A stretch of 64,000 bases of DNA from Roseomonas sp. AR75 (GCF_005222815.1 NZ_STGB01000004.1:310001-374000), one strand, 5' to 3'. Shown: positions 52,230 through 60,868, numbered from the stretch's first letter. The notes: generated by a model from the sequence alone, not told the origin. Made by a program: numbers and translations.

Positions 52230-52773
52230 GCGGAAGGCGAAGCGCGCTGCGTCGCCGCATGAGGATCTGGCGAAGCCCTCGAAGTGGCGGCTGCAGCACG
52301 GCGGCTTCTCCGCGCCGATCCGCGGCGCCGATCCCGAGACCGGCAGCCCGGTTGAGCACCGCCGCGCCGTCGACACGCTCGGCATGATGATGGCGAACGG
52401 CACCATCACGGCGCAGATGCACGAAGCGGGCAGCATCTTCCGGACGCTGTTCCGCGCCGCCGCGCTGGACAGCATCGCCACGTCGCAACTGATCCGGCTG
52501 GCAGGCGCGACGAACGACGACATGCCGAACCGGCAGATCGACGCGCGCCGCCGCGTAGCCAACGCGATCGACGCGCTCGGCGGGCACGATAGCCCGGCCG
52601 GCTCCTGCGTCTGGTTCGTCGTTGGGCTCGAATTCTCAGTGCGCGAATGGGCGCAGCGCCAGGGCTGGTCGGGCCGGCCTGTGCATGGCCCAGTGGCGCA
52701 GGGCATCCTGGTCGGCGCGCTCGGCACGCTCGCGATGCACTTCGGGCTCACGCCGCGGCAGCGGGCAGCCTGA
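52219..52773 (+). CDS. DUF6456-like phage protein
   Basis: This 184-residue protein begins at the ATG at 52219 with GGGAGGAAG upstream. The N terminus is lysine-rich. The body has VEHRRAVDTLGMMMANG, SIFRTLFRAAALDS, and the C-terminal segment GSCVWFVVGLEFSVREWA with VAQGILVGALGTLAMHFGL, features I associate with DUF6456 proteins of alphaproteobacteria and their phages. A late-gene or replication regulator is possible. One base overlaps the next gene. Confidence 0.6.
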   Translation: MAAKRKAKRAASPHEDLAKPSKWRLQHGGFSAPIRGADPETGSPVEHRRAVDTLGMMMANGTITAQMHEAGSIFRTLFRAAALDSIATSQLIRLAGATNDDMPNRQIDARRRVANAIDALGGHDSPAGSCVWFVVGLEFSVREWAQRQGWSGRPVHGPVAQGILVGALGTLAMHFGLTPRQRAA

Positions 52774-53855
52774 TGCTGCAGCAGTTCGGGCAAGCCTGGG
52801 AGACGGATGCAGCAACCTGCGCTACCGATTCTGAAGCGAGGTTCGCTGATGCGCGGAGATTCGAAATGCAGGATGAGAAGCTCTCGAGAGGACTGGCGAG
52901 GCACCTCCTAAAGCAACTCAAGGAGGCAGCCGACATCGAGAGTGGGCCGCTTGGAGCCGCTCTTCGGCCCACCTTCCACATCTACCAGAGCGGTGTCGTG
53001 ACGAACGTGGTTGCAACAGCGCTGTCGCTCAAGGATCGCATCCGTGCCGCTGGCCCATTCCCATGCTGGTCGACCGCCATTCCCCACCCCACGCGCAAAC
53101 GCGTCGTTGTCGAAACCGTGGCGCCACGCGTGATCAGCGGAGCTGAACAGGAGCACCTTGTGTGTGCCGGCACGGTGTATGATCTCGCCCGCACGGAACT
53201 CGGCGTCGTGGAGACGAGCCTTCACACCGCGATTTCCCACCACACGCTGATGCGCCTCTACCAGCGCAGCGATTTCTCCGCAGACGAGGTGTTGGCACTT
53301 CTCGACGCTGTGACGGCCTTCGTATCCCCGGTCTTGTTCGCCGCGGGACAGCTAAGCTGGAAGCCCGATACAGGAGTAGCAATCCCGTTCCTTGGCGGCC
53401 TGCTGCTCGGAGCCATAGAAATCAACCCGCTTCATCCCGATCAAGGACCAACCTTTGGTACGGTTACGCGTGCGGGCACGTCGGAACTTACGATGCTCGA
53501 CATGCCATTCGACGTCTCAACGGGCGACTTCCGCGGCATTCTCGCAGTCGGCATTGAGACATTCGTCGGCCCTGATGAGCTCTTCCCGAACCAAGAGGTG
53601 ATACGGGACGACCTGCTGCGGATCCGCAGCCGCTTCGAACCGCAGTTCCGTGCGCTCCGAACCGGCATCATGCGCGGCTATCCTGACGAGCGCATGCGAG
53701 AACGATTTGGGCCTGTTGAGCAGTCGATTTCGCTGGAAGACTTGCGCGGCATCGGCATCGCTATGGCGCGCTTCTTCGAAACTTCGGAGTGGGCGAGGCA
53801 AGCTGACGCGCATGGCAGACGCGCATCAGCGATTCGGCGCCAAGCACTTCACTAG
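52773..53855 (+). CDS. Unknown 360-residue protein, probable cargo
   Basis: The protein starts at an ATG overlapping the previous stop. No family was recognised. It has a helical start (RGLARHLLKQLKEAADIE), a long mixed middle with VVETSLHTAISHHTLMRLY and a hydrophobic VAIPFLGGLLLGAIEINPL segment, and a helical end (MARFFETSEWARQADAHG). Base composition and codon use are visibly less GC-rich than the upstream phage genes, suggesting recent acquisition although the start is coupled. The SHHTLMRLYQRSDFS stretch could be metal-binding, without strong support. Confidence 0.5.
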   Translation: MLQQFGQAWETDAATCATDSEARFADARRFEMQDEKLSRGLARHLLKQLKEAADIESGPLGAALRPTFHIYQSGVVTNVVATALSLKDRIRAAGPFPCWSTAIPHPTRKRVVVETVAPRVISGAEQEHLVCAGTVYDLARTELGVVETSLHTAISHHTLMRLYQRSDFSADEVLALLDAVTAFVSPVLFAAGQLSWKPDTGVAIPFLGGLLLGAIEINPLHPDQGPTFGTVTRAGTSELTMLDMPFDVSTGDFRGILAVGIETFVGPDELFPNQEVIRDDLLRIRSRFEPQFRALRTGIMRGYPDERMRERFGPVEQSISLEDLRGIGIAMARFFETSEWARQADAHGRRASAIRRQALH

Positions 53856-53857
53856 CG

Positions 53858-54070
53858 TCACTCTGCGCTGAGCACGTAGGCGACGGCCTCGGCGACGAGC
53901 GTCATAGGCAGGGCGGGATGGTGCGCCAGGATGGCCTCGCGCACCGCCCTGCTGTTCGCGTCACCCAGCCGTGGGATGGCGTCTGGCGGCCGCCGAGCAG
54001 CCAGCGCCGCCGCCAGTGCACCTGCGCTCAACCATGGCGGCGGGGGGCGTGGCGGCTCGCCGTCGGGCAT
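53858..54070 (-). CDS. Small protein divergent from SOS-box gene
   Basis: This 70-residue protein starts at the ATG at 54070; a longer TTG start would run through the LexA box and is less likely. It has a proline-rich beginning (MPDGEPPRPPPPWLSAG) and a helical remainder (SRAVREAILAHHPALPM). It is transcribed away from the plus-strand gene at 54147, with the SOS box between them. No family is recognised; a small SOS-induced phage regulator is plausible. Confidence 0.45.
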   Translation of the reverse strand: MPDGEPPRPPPPWLSAGALAAALAARRPPDAIPRLGDANSRAVREAILAHHPALPMTLVAEAVAYVLSAE

Positions 54071-54094
54071 GGCCGACGATACCGCCCCCTTGGA

Positions 54095-54109
54095 GAACAA
54101 GACAAGAAC
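54095..54109. promoter_or_regulatory. LexA (SOS) box, GAAC-N7-GAAC
   Basis: GAAC at 54095-54098 and at 54106-54109 are separated by seven bases; read on the other strand this is GTTC-N7-GTTC. It is centred between two divergent small genes (starts at 54070 and 54147), where it can repress both. It is the second perfect box in the window. Confidence 0.7.
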
Positions 54110-54146
54110 ATGCTATGAGACGAGGGAACTAATTGGAGCTGAAGCC

Positions 54147-54488
54147 ATGGCCGCTCGGAGGCAGGCACGCGTGCGTCCGGTCGACGCCGCGATCGTCCGC
54201 TTGATGGCCCTTGCCGCAAAGGGTGTTCAGCCACCCCGCATGGCGCGCGAGGTCGAGGTGATCGTCGCCGAATGGCTGCGCGCACCGGAGGCCGACCCGT
54301 CCGAGGCGAAGGGATGGCTCGACGAGTTGCGGGAGCAGATCGCCGTCGGCGTTGGCGACGCGGAGGAGCAGTTGTCGGACATCGACACTAGCGAGCCTGC
54401 CGCGGTGAAGCAGGCGCAGGCCACGCTGGCTGCACTGGTCGCCACACGTGACGCGGCAGAGCGTGCGCGATCGGCTGTTCGCGCCTGA
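54147..54488 (+). CDS. Small helical phage protein under SOS box
   Basis: This 113-residue protein starts at the ATG at 54147, eight bases after GGAG. It is entirely helical and rich in Ala, Arg and Glu (RPVDAAIVRLMALAAKG, MAREVEVIVAEWLRAP, then DEQLSDID-like acidic helices), consistent with a coiled-coil or small DNA-packaging protein. Its start lies 38 bases after the LexA box, so it is probably induced by DNA damage. It is followed by an HU-like gene 84 bases downstream. Confidence 0.5.
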   Translation: MAARRQARVRPVDAAIVRLMALAAKGVQPPRMAREVEVIVAEWLRAPEADPSEAKGWLDELREQIAVGVGDAEEQLSDIDTSEPAAVKQAQATLAALVATRDAAERARSAVRA

Positions 54489-54572
54489 GCAGTCCGCACA
54501 TGCTCTGCGCACGCTGCTCCTGACAGCCCGCGTCATCTCGGCTAAGGGGCAGGCTTCGCAAGGAGCCTGTCT

Positions 54573-54884
54573 ATGTCGAAGAAGTTTCTCACCGAAGTCA
54601 TCGTGCAGTCCGCTGACATGCAGGCTGCTGCTGCAGGTCGCCTGGCCGCGGACATCATCGCCGCGATCAAGGCGGAGATCGTCGACACCGGTCGCTTCAC
54701 CATCCCCGACTTCGGCGCCTTCGTCGTGCGCGAGAGGGCGAAGCGCACGGCGCTGAACCCGAAGACGGGCGAGAAAGTCGCGGTGAAGGCCGGTGCAACG
54801 GTACGGTTCAAGGCGAGCCCCGCGCTCAAGGACGCTGCGTTCGCTGGCCTGAAGAAGGCGAAGCGCAAGGCGGCAAAGGGCTGA
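54573..54884 (+). CDS. HU-family DNA-binding protein
   Basis: This 103-residue protein starts at the ATG at 54573 with AAGGAG upstream. It has the HU fold: AAGRLAADIIAAIKAEIVDTG (dimer helices), RFTIPDFGAFVVRERA, the arm region RTALNPKTGEKVAVKAG and a lysine-rich tail (GLKKAKRKAAKG). It bends DNA, which could help recombination or packaging. Phage-encoded HU may modulate host nucleoid structure or origin opening at the iterons. Its arm motif NPKTGE matches the usual NPxTGE. Confidence 0.85.
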   Translation: MSKKFLTEVIVQSADMQAAAAGRLAADIIAAIKAEIVDTGRFTIPDFGAFVVRERAKRTALNPKTGEKVAVKAGATVRFKASPALKDAAFAGLKKAKRKAAKG

Positions 54885-55212
54885 CGCCAAGCGTTCCTGG
54901 GCGCTGCGCTGACGTGCGGCGCTCAGGCTTTCTCGCTCGGATTCGCTGTTACAAATTAGGGCATGGCGCCGCGCGAATCGCTGGTGCTAGGTCTGCGGAA
55001 CGTCGAGTAGATGCGCCGACGCGGCGGTGGCGAACGAGCCACTAAGCCAGACAATCCGAAGCGTGGCTTTCGAGCCGCAGGGTCCTTCCCGCCGGAGGTG
55101 TATGCGGGGGGCGGAAGCGCGCAAGGTTTCTAGCGCCAGGCCAGTTTTCCAGGTTGCCACGGCCCACGTTGCCAGCCGCGCTGGCCACCGTTCCACGATC
55201 ACGCAGGTGCAG
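54885..55212. other. Non-coding stretch between HU and methyltransferase genes
   Basis: These 328 bases show no gene I can support. The methyltransferase frame stays open upstream to about 55027, but the translated part is low-complexity and Arg-rich without homology to the ParB domain. An AT-richer patch at 54945-54960 (TTACAAATTAGGG) may be part of a promoter. Confidence 0.4.
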
Positions 55213-56679
55213 ATGCCCCAGGCCCCATGGTCTGCGAGCGCCGTCGAGGCGCGCGCGGTCGCCTCCCTGCTTCCCTATGCCGGCAATGCGCGCACGCATT
55301 CCGCCGAGCAGGTGGCGCAGATCGCGGCCAGCATCCTCGAGTTCGGCTTCGTCGCGCCGGTGCTGGTGGACGAGCGCGGCGAGATCATCGCCGGCCACGG
55401 GCGCCTGCTGGCCGCGAAGTCCCTCGGCCTCGAGACCGTACCGACCATCGTCCGCGCCGGCCTGACAGACGCGCAGAAGGCCGCGTATCGCCTCGCGGAT
55501 AATCGCATCGCGCTGAATGCCGGCTGGGACGAGGCGCTGCTCGCGGCCGAGGTCGCGAAGCTGCAGGAGATGGGCGGCATCGACCTGGCGCTGACCGGCT
55601 TCGACGGCGCGGAACTCGAGCGGCTGCTGGCAGGGCTGGAAACCGAGCCCGGCAACTTGCCGGCACCAGCCGTTGCCAGCGGCGCCGAGCCGACCCCTGG
55701 CAACCAGCCGGACGCGGAGGCCGCGGAGCCGGAGGAGGATCCCGCGGATGCGGAGCCGGAGCCGCCGCGCCAGGCCGTCGCGCGCGTGGGCGACATCTGG
55801 CTGCTGGGCGAGCACCGCCTCGCCTGCGGCGATAGCACGAGCCCCGCAACCGTGGCGCGCGTCATGGCCGCGGATCGCGCGGCGCTGCTCTTCACCAGCC
55901 CGCCCTATGGGAACCAGCGCGACTACACCACCGGCGGCGTGTCCGATTGGGACGCGCTGATGCAGGGCGTATTCCAGCATCTCGACGGCGCGCTGCGGCG
56001 CGACGCGCAGGTGCTGGTGAACCTCGGCCTGATACACCGCGAGGGGGAATGGCAGCCCTACTGGCAGGGCTGGCTCGACTGGATGCGGGCGCAAGGCTGG
56101 CGGCGCTTCGGGCTCTATGCCTGGGACCAGGGGCCCGGTCTCCCGGGCGACTGGAACGGGCGCCTCGCGCCGGCATTCGAGCTGGTCTTCCACTTCAATC
56201 GCGAGGCGCGCCAGGCCAACAAGATGGTGCCGTGTAAATGGGCCGGAACGCCGAACAAGGGCAGCGGGCTCCGCGCCGCCGACGGGGAGGTGAAGGCCTA
56301 CACGCACATCGGCCTGCCGGTGCAGGAGATGCGGATCCCGGACAGCGTGCTGCGCATCACGCGCCACAAGGGCCGCGGCATCGAGACGGAGCACCCGGCG
56401 GTGTTCCCCGTCGCGCTGCCGGAGTTCCTGATGCGCGCCTACACGGACGAGGGCGACGTGGTGTTCGAGCCCTTCGCCGGCGCGGGCACGACGATCCTCG
56501 CCAGCCAGCGCACGGGTCGGCGCGTCCGCGCCATTGAGCTCGCGCCGGCCTATGTCGACCTGGCGATCGCCCGCTGGCGGATGCTGCACCCCGACCTGCC
56601 GGTGACCCTCGCCGACGACGGCCGTGATTACGACGCCGTCGCCGCGGCGCGCGCGGAGGCGCTGGCCGATGCAGCCTGA
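55213..56679 (+). CDS. ParB-methyltransferase fusion, first paralogue
   Basis: This 488-residue protein starts at the ATG at 55213. The N-terminal ParB/sulfiredoxin-like domain (about 1-115) has SLLPYAGNARTHSAEQV, FGFVAPVLVDERGEIIAGHGR and ADNRIALNAGWDE. After an acidic, proline-rich linker (about 150-190) comes a type II DNA methyltransferase with target motif TSPPYGN near residue 228 and the SAM motif FEPFAGAGTTILA near 417. The TSPPYG form suggests N4-cytosine or N6-adenine methylation. It overlaps a second fusion of the same layout by 11 bases. Protection of phage DNA from host restriction is the likely job. Confidence 0.8.
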   Translation: MPQAPWSASAVEARAVASLLPYAGNARTHSAEQVAQIAASILEFGFVAPVLVDERGEIIAGHGRLLAAKSLGLETVPTIVRAGLTDAQKAAYRLADNRIALNAGWDEALLAAEVAKLQEMGGIDLALTGFDGAELERLLAGLETEPGNLPAPAVASGAEPTPGNQPDAEAAEPEEDPADAEPEPPRQAVARVGDIWLLGEHRLACGDSTSPATVARVMAADRAALLFTSPPYGNQRDYTTGGVSDWDALMQGVFQHLDGALRRDAQVLVNLGLIHREGEWQPYWQGWLDWMRAQGWRRFGLYAWDQGPGLPGDWNGRLAPAFELVFHFNREARQANKMVPCKWAGTPNKGSGLRAADGEVKAYTHIGLPVQEMRIPDSVLRITRHKGRGIETEHPAVFPVALPEFLMRAYTDEGDVVFEPFAGAGTTILASQRTGRRVRAIELAPAYVDLAIARWRMLHPDLPVTLADDGRDYDAVAAARAEALADAA

Positions 56680-57934
56680 TCTTCGCGTCGAGATGATGCC
56701 GGTGGCCTCACTCGCGCCGTATGCCGCGAATGCCCGGCTTCATCCGACTGAGCAGGTTGCGCAGCTGGCCGCCTCGATCGGCGAGTTCGGCTTCAACGTG
56801 CCCGTGCTGGTAGACGACGCCGGCGTGCTGATTGCGGGGCACGGGCGCGTGCTCGCCGCGAAGGCGCTCGGCCTCGAGGAGGTGCCCGCCATCCGGCTTG
56901 GGCATCTGACGGAGGCGCAGGCGCGAGCCTTCCGACTGGCCGACAATCAGTTGGCGCTCAATTCCACCTGGGACGAGAGCCTGCTGGCTGCTGAGCTGCG
57001 CGCGCTGCGCACCGACGAGTTCGATCTCGGGCTGATCGGCTTCGACGGCGCGACGCTCGATCGCCTGCTAGGTGATGCCGCGCCGGACGCTCCCGCGCCG
57101 GGCGGTGATCCCGACGCGCCGGCGCCGGAGCCGCCGGAGGCTCCCGTCACGCGGCCTGGCGATCTCTGGCTGCTCGGGCCGCACCGCCTGCTGTGCGGCG
57201 ACGCCACGAGCGCCGCGGACGTCACCCGGCTGCTGGACGGTGCGCGGCCGCACCTGATGACCAGCGATCCGCCTTATGGGGTGAACTACGATCCGGAGTG
57301 GCGGAACGAGGCCGGCGTGTCGGCGACGATGCGCACCGGCAAGGTGGCGAATGACGATCGCGCCGACTGGCGCGAGGCATGGGCGCTGTTCCCCGGTGAC
57401 GTGGCCTATGTCTGGCACGCCGGCGTGCACGCGCGCACGGTGATCGAGAGCCTGGAGGCGGCGGGCTTCGCGATCCGCAGCCAGATCATCTGGGCGAAGT
57501 CGCGCTTCGTGCTCGGACGGGGCGACTACCACTGGCAGCACGAGCCGGCGCTCTACGCCGTGCGGAAGGGCGCCACGGGCCACTGGCAGGGCGCGCGCGA
57601 CCAGGCGACGCTCTGGCCGATCGGCACGGGCGGCGACGAGGACGCGGCGACGGTGCACGGCACGCAGAAGCCGGTGGAGTGCATGCGCCGGCCGATGCTG
57701 AACAACAGCGCGCAGGGCGATGCGATCTACGAGCCGTTCTGCGGCAGCGGCAGCACCATCATCGCGGCGGAGACGACGGGGCGCGTCTGCTACGCGATGG
57801 ACATTGACCCGCGCTATATCGATGTCGCCGTCCGACGCTGGCAAGCCTTCACCGGCCGCGCCGCCGTGCTGGCCGGGGAGGATCAGGTGTTCGACGATGC
57901 TACCGCAGCGCGCTTAGGATCCGCTGAGGTATGA
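56669..57934 (+). CDS. ParB-methyltransferase fusion, second paralogue
   Basis: This 421-residue protein starts at an ATG inside the end of the first fusion. It shares the ParB-like part (SLAPYAANARLHPTEQV, FGFNVPVLVDDAGVLIAGHG, ADNQLALNSTWDE), but the methyltransferase half differs: target motif SDPPYGVNYD near residue 204, KPVECMRRPM, and SAM motif YEPFCGSGSTIIAAE near 355. The DPPYG form usually means N6-adenine methylation. The two linked enzymes have diverged catalytic domains and so probably recognise different sites. Its 3' end overlaps the convergent DUF4238 gene by about 21 bases. Confidence 0.8.
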   Translation: MQPDLRVEMMPVASLAPYAANARLHPTEQVAQLAASIGEFGFNVPVLVDDAGVLIAGHGRVLAAKALGLEEVPAIRLGHLTEAQARAFRLADNQLALNSTWDESLLAAELRALRTDEFDLGLIGFDGATLDRLLGDAAPDAPAPGGDPDAPAPEPPEAPVTRPGDLWLLGPHRLLCGDATSAADVTRLLDGARPHLMTSDPPYGVNYDPEWRNEAGVSATMRTGKVANDDRADWREAWALFPGDVAYVWHAGVHARTVIESLEAAGFAIRSQIIWAKSRFVLGRGDYHWQHEPALYAVRKGATGHWQGARDQATLWPIGTGGDEDAATVHGTQKPVECMRRPMLNNSAQGDAIYEPFCGSGSTIIAAETTGRVCYAMDIDPRYIDVAVRRWQAFTGRAAVLAGEDQVFDDATAARLGSAEV

Positions 57935-58825
57935 GAGCGGCGCCCCTGCTGCGGGTGGGCGTGAACAGGCGGTCTGCACAAGGCGGTTCTCCACAAAGCG
58001 CTTCTGCCGGTCGTCCTTGCCGTAGACGAATCGCTGCGCCTGGCGGACCACTTGGTCGTTGACCTTCGACTGCATTTGCCGAACGTCCTGAGCCTTGATG
58101 AGCTTCAGCGTCTCCGTCGTCTTGGTTGCGACGAAGAGACTGGATGGCCCGACCGGCAGCACCAAGTGCCCGTCAGGACGGTCGAGCCCATTGGTCATGA
58201 CGATAGGATGGTCGGACGTGAGGAAGCTCCGGTCGGAGCCGGTGATCGTGACAACGTTCCAGATCATCTGGTTCAGGAACTCCCCCACGTGCTCGCTATC
58301 GACGACGCGCCGAAACAGCTCCGCCCATGACTTCTCGGCGGCATCCCGTGTCATGTCGTCGCAGAACTCCTCAAACGACCGCCCATCGGAAGGCGCGCGC
58401 ATTTCCTTGAACACTTGCTCGTAAGCCGGGACTTCCTCTGCCACATGCCGGTTGTACCGCTCTTTCAGAGCCGCGAGCCGTGTCGGGGACCGGTAGTTGA
58501 GCGATAGGATGAACCTCGACCAACCGTCGCGGAGTTTTGGCGGCAGCTTCGCAGGTCCCTGACCTTGATCGAGAATGACGTCTAGCGCATCGCTCGCAAT
58601 CTGATCGACTTTCCGAAAGAAGACGTCCTCCAACACGGTGCGGCGCTCTGCAGGAAAGCCTCGAACCGTATAGAGATCCCGCTCGAAACCGGTCGCCGTC
58701 GGGGGTTTTATCCGTGCCACCACTTCTCGATGAGGGCGGCTATACTCGCACACGTGCCCGTTGATCTCCCACCGACTCAGATAGAAGACCGGCACATAGT
58801 GATGGCGCTTGGATTGCTGAGACAC
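57914..58825 (-). CDS. DUF4238 family protein
   Basis: This 303-residue protein starts at a GTG. The start SKRHHYVPVFYLSRW is the DUF4238 signature. Other features are YSRPHREVVARIKPPTAT, FILSLNYRSPTRLAAL, and FLTSDHPIVMTNG near residue 210, all typical of this family. Function is unknown in detail; members are scattered in prophages and defence islands, and the HH dipeptide resembles a metal-binding or nuclease centre. It lies on the minus strand, between phage genes of the opposite direction, with lower GC content, which suggests an acquired moron. Confidence 0.7.
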   Translation of the reverse strand: MSQQSKRHHYVPVFYLSRWEINGHVCEYSRPHREVVARIKPPTATGFERDLYTVRGFPAERRTVLEDVFFRKVDQIASDALDVILDQGQGPAKLPPKLRDGWSRFILSLNYRSPTRLAALKERYNRHVAEEVPAYEQVFKEMRAPSDGRSFEEFCDDMTRDAAEKSWAELFRRVVDSEHVGEFLNQMIWNVVTITGSDRSFLTSDHPIVMTNGLDRPDGHLVLPVGPSSLFVATKTTETLKLIKAQDVRQMQSKVNDQVVRQAQRFVYGKDDRQKRFVENRLVQTACSRPPAAGAPLSYLSGS

Positions 58826-58993
58826 GAAGCAGTCTCTCTAGCGGGGACATTGCGACTCGCGTCTTCTATCACGTCTGGGCAAGGAACGCCCTCGGGACAT
58901 GCTGACCCCCGGCGCTGTCGCGACATGTCGCGTGAGGCCACTGTACGCGGCGCATGAACAGCGGCCTTGATCTGGCAGAGGCGGGCCGCCTGG

Positions 58994-59842
58994 TCAGCCG
59001 GCTATCCGGTAGATCGTATAGGACCCCTTCGCGCCCTCCTTGTTCGGGCCGACCTGGCGGATCCGCTCCAGCACCTGCACCTCGATGCCCTGGCGCTTCT
59101 TCAGGCCCGCGAAGAACCCGCGCACCGTGTGCTGCTGCCAGCCGGTCGCCTCGCAGATCTGCGCGATGGTCGCGCCCTCGTCGCGGCGGAGCATCGCCAG
59201 CACCGCCTCCTGCTTCGTGCCCTCGCGGAGCTTGCGCGGTGCGCCGGACTCGCGGTGGGCGCGGGCAGGCTTGCCGGTGAGGGCGGCGCGGAGGACCTGC
59301 ATCGGCCCGTCGAGGGCTGCGATGATGTCCGTCTCGCGGTTTGCCTCGTCGTCCCAGGCGGCCAGCAGCGCCGCGGCGGCGTCGCGCAGGCTCGCGCGCG
59401 GGGCGGGCGTGGGCGCGGCCAGGGTCGCCTCGGGTTCCTCTGCGGGGGAATCCCCCTCCGCGGCGTCCTCCCCGCCCGTGGGCGCCGTGTCGGCCACGGG
59501 CGCGGCAGCCTCCGCGGCGGCGCGGCGCTCGACGTTACGGCGCGCGATGGCCTCGGCGCTCTGCTCGTCCTCCTCCGGCGCGTCGCCCGCGTTCGGGTCG
59601 ATGCCGATGGCGCGCAGCCCGTCGTCGGTGATCTTCAACAGCATCTCGTCGCCGTCCACCGTCCACTTCGCGATCGCATCGTAGGCGGGGCGGTGCACGC
59701 CGATCACCAGGTCCTGCTTCAGCAGCGCCTGCGCTACCTTCTGCCGCGCCCCGGCGGGGAGCCTCTCGGGCGGATAGGCCAGGTGCTCGGGGTGCTGCGC
59801 GGCGGCGGCGAGGATGGCGCGCTGGGTGTCGGAAAGCTTCAT
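58994..59842 (-). CDS. DUF3489 domain protein
   Basis: This 282-residue protein has an N-terminal helical region (KLSDTQRAILAAAAQHPEHL), a long disordered acidic and alanine/proline-rich linker (about residues 85-150), and a C-terminal DUF3489-type winged helix (GTKQEAVLAMLRRDEGATI, AQICEATGWQQHTVRGFFA, LKKRQGIEV). The C-terminal motif is typical of DUF3489. It is a likely DNA-binding regulator of plasmid/phage type, encoded antisense to the surrounding operons. Confidence 0.75.
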   Translation of the reverse strand: MKLSDTQRAILAAAAQHPEHLAYPPERLPAGARQKVAQALLKQDLVIGVHRPAYDAIAKWTVDGDEMLLKITDDGLRAIGIDPNAGDAPEEDEQSAEAIARRNVERRAAAEAAAPVADTAPTGGEDAAEGDSPAEEPEATLAAPTPAPRASLRDAAAALLAAWDDEANRETDIIAALDGPMQVLRAALTGKPARAHRESGAPRKLREGTKQEAVLAMLRRDEGATIAQICEATGWQQHTVRGFFAGLKKRQGIEVQVLERIRQVGPNKEGAKGSYTIYRIAG

Positions 59843-59861
59843 CGTCGGGGTCTCCGGTTGC

Positions 59862-59922
59862 GGGGGCCGACCCTCGGCCCCCTACTGCCGGGAGCCCCGC
59901 CGGGCTCAACCCGGGCGGGGCT
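59862..59922. terminator. Two strong GC hairpins between minus-strand genes
   Basis: GGGGGCCGA (59862-59870) pairs perfectly with TCGGCCCCC (59874-59882) around CCC, and AGCCCCGCC (59893-59901) pairs with GGCGGGGCT (59914-59922). Both are nine base pairs and lie between the end of the small gene at 59940 and the start of the DUF3489 gene. There is no U run in either direction, so they could be terminators, attenuator-like structures or messenger-stability elements. Confidence 0.4.
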
Positions 59923-59939
59923 GCGCGGAAGAGGTCGCG

Positions 59940-60176
59940 TCAGGTGCTGTATTCGCCGCGCCGGAAGTGCTGATCCGCGATGTCCTTCAGCTTTGCGGTG
60001 GCGTCGGCGAGCCAGGCGGCCTCGCCCCAGAGGACCGTCTCGGGATCCGCGCCGAAGTGATCCGCGCTGGCCTGCTGCAACTCGGCGAGCAGGGCGTCGA
60101 ACTCCGCCTTGTGTTTGAGGAAGGCGGCGAGGCTGCGCTCCTGGTTGCGCGCGGCGCGGGCGTCTCGGTCGGTCAT
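59940..60176 (-). CDS. Small phage protein next to terminase
   Basis: This 78-residue protein starts at the ATG at 60176 behind a GAGAG ribosome-binding site. It is an amphipathic helical protein (ARAARNQERSLAAFLKHKAE, FDALLAELQQASADHFG, AWLADATAKLKDIADQHF). It is divergent from the terminase genes. No family is recognised; small helical proteins of this kind often regulate the late genes. Confidence 0.5.
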   Translation of the reverse strand: MTDRDARAARNQERSLAAFLKHKAEFDALLAELQQASADHFGADPETVLWGEAAWLADATAKLKDIADQHFRRGEYST

Positions 60177-60298
60177 CGTGCTCTCCGTCTGCGGCGCGGC
60201 GCTCCGCGCGTGACGGACCATTCGCGCTGCGGCGGGGGTTGAGCCAAGCGGGATCGAGCGTCGCCTTCCTGCTATGAATCGGGAGTTCTGATCACATC

Positions 60299-60868
60299 AT
60301 GATCGCTGTCGCGCAGCCGGGCCGCGTGGCCTCGCAGCGCGAGGTGGCGCGCCGCCTCGGCGTCTCCCACACAGCGCTGCAGAAGGCGCAGCGCGCTGGC
60401 CGCATCGCACCGGAGGCCGATGGCGCCTGGGATGTCGAGAAGGTTCGCGCGCGGCTGGCTGACAGCAGCGATCCGGTGCGGAAGACGGCGACGCTGGCGC
60501 CAGCATCACCGCGGCCCGCAGCGCCGCCGCCTGTCGCAGCGATGCCGCCGCCAGCCGATCCACTGCCGCGCGCCGCCCAGAACACCTTCCACGACGCGCG
60601 CACCGCGAACGAGGTGCTGAAGGCGCAGGAGCGCAGGCTGCGGCTCGACGAGCGCAAGGGCAAGCTGGTCGACAAGGCGCGCGCCCTACTACTCGTGCAC
60701 CGGCTCGCCAAGGAGGAGCGCGATGCCATCCTCGCTTGGCCGGCCCGCGTCGCCGCCGAGATGGCGGCCGAGCTCGGCGTCGACGCGCACCGGCTGCAGA
60801 CGATGATGGACACGCGTCTGCGCGAGCACCTGGCGGCGCGGCACGATGTCCGGGTGAGCGTCGGTTGA
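60299..60868 (+). CDS. terS: Phage terminase small subunit (Nu1-like)
   Basis: This 189-residue protein starts at the ATG at 60299. The N-terminal DNA-binding helix-turn-helix SQREVARRLGVSHTALQKAQ RAGRI is the Nu1/TerS type, followed by a Pro/Ala-rich linker (about residues 60-95) and a helical oligomerisation region ANEVLKAQERRLRLDERKG, VHRLAKEERDAILAWP and HRLQTMMDTRLREHLA. It recognises the packaging start and recruits the large subunit, whose gene begins one base before this stop ends. Confidence 0.8.
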   Translation: MIAVAQPGRVASQREVARRLGVSHTALQKAQRAGRIAPEADGAWDVEKVRARLADSSDPVRKTATLAPASPRPAAPPPVAAMPPPADPLPRAAQNTFHDARTANEVLKAQERRLRLDERKGKLVDKARALLLVHRLAKEERDAILAWPARVAAEMAAELGVDAHRLQTMMDTRLREHLAARHDVRVSVG

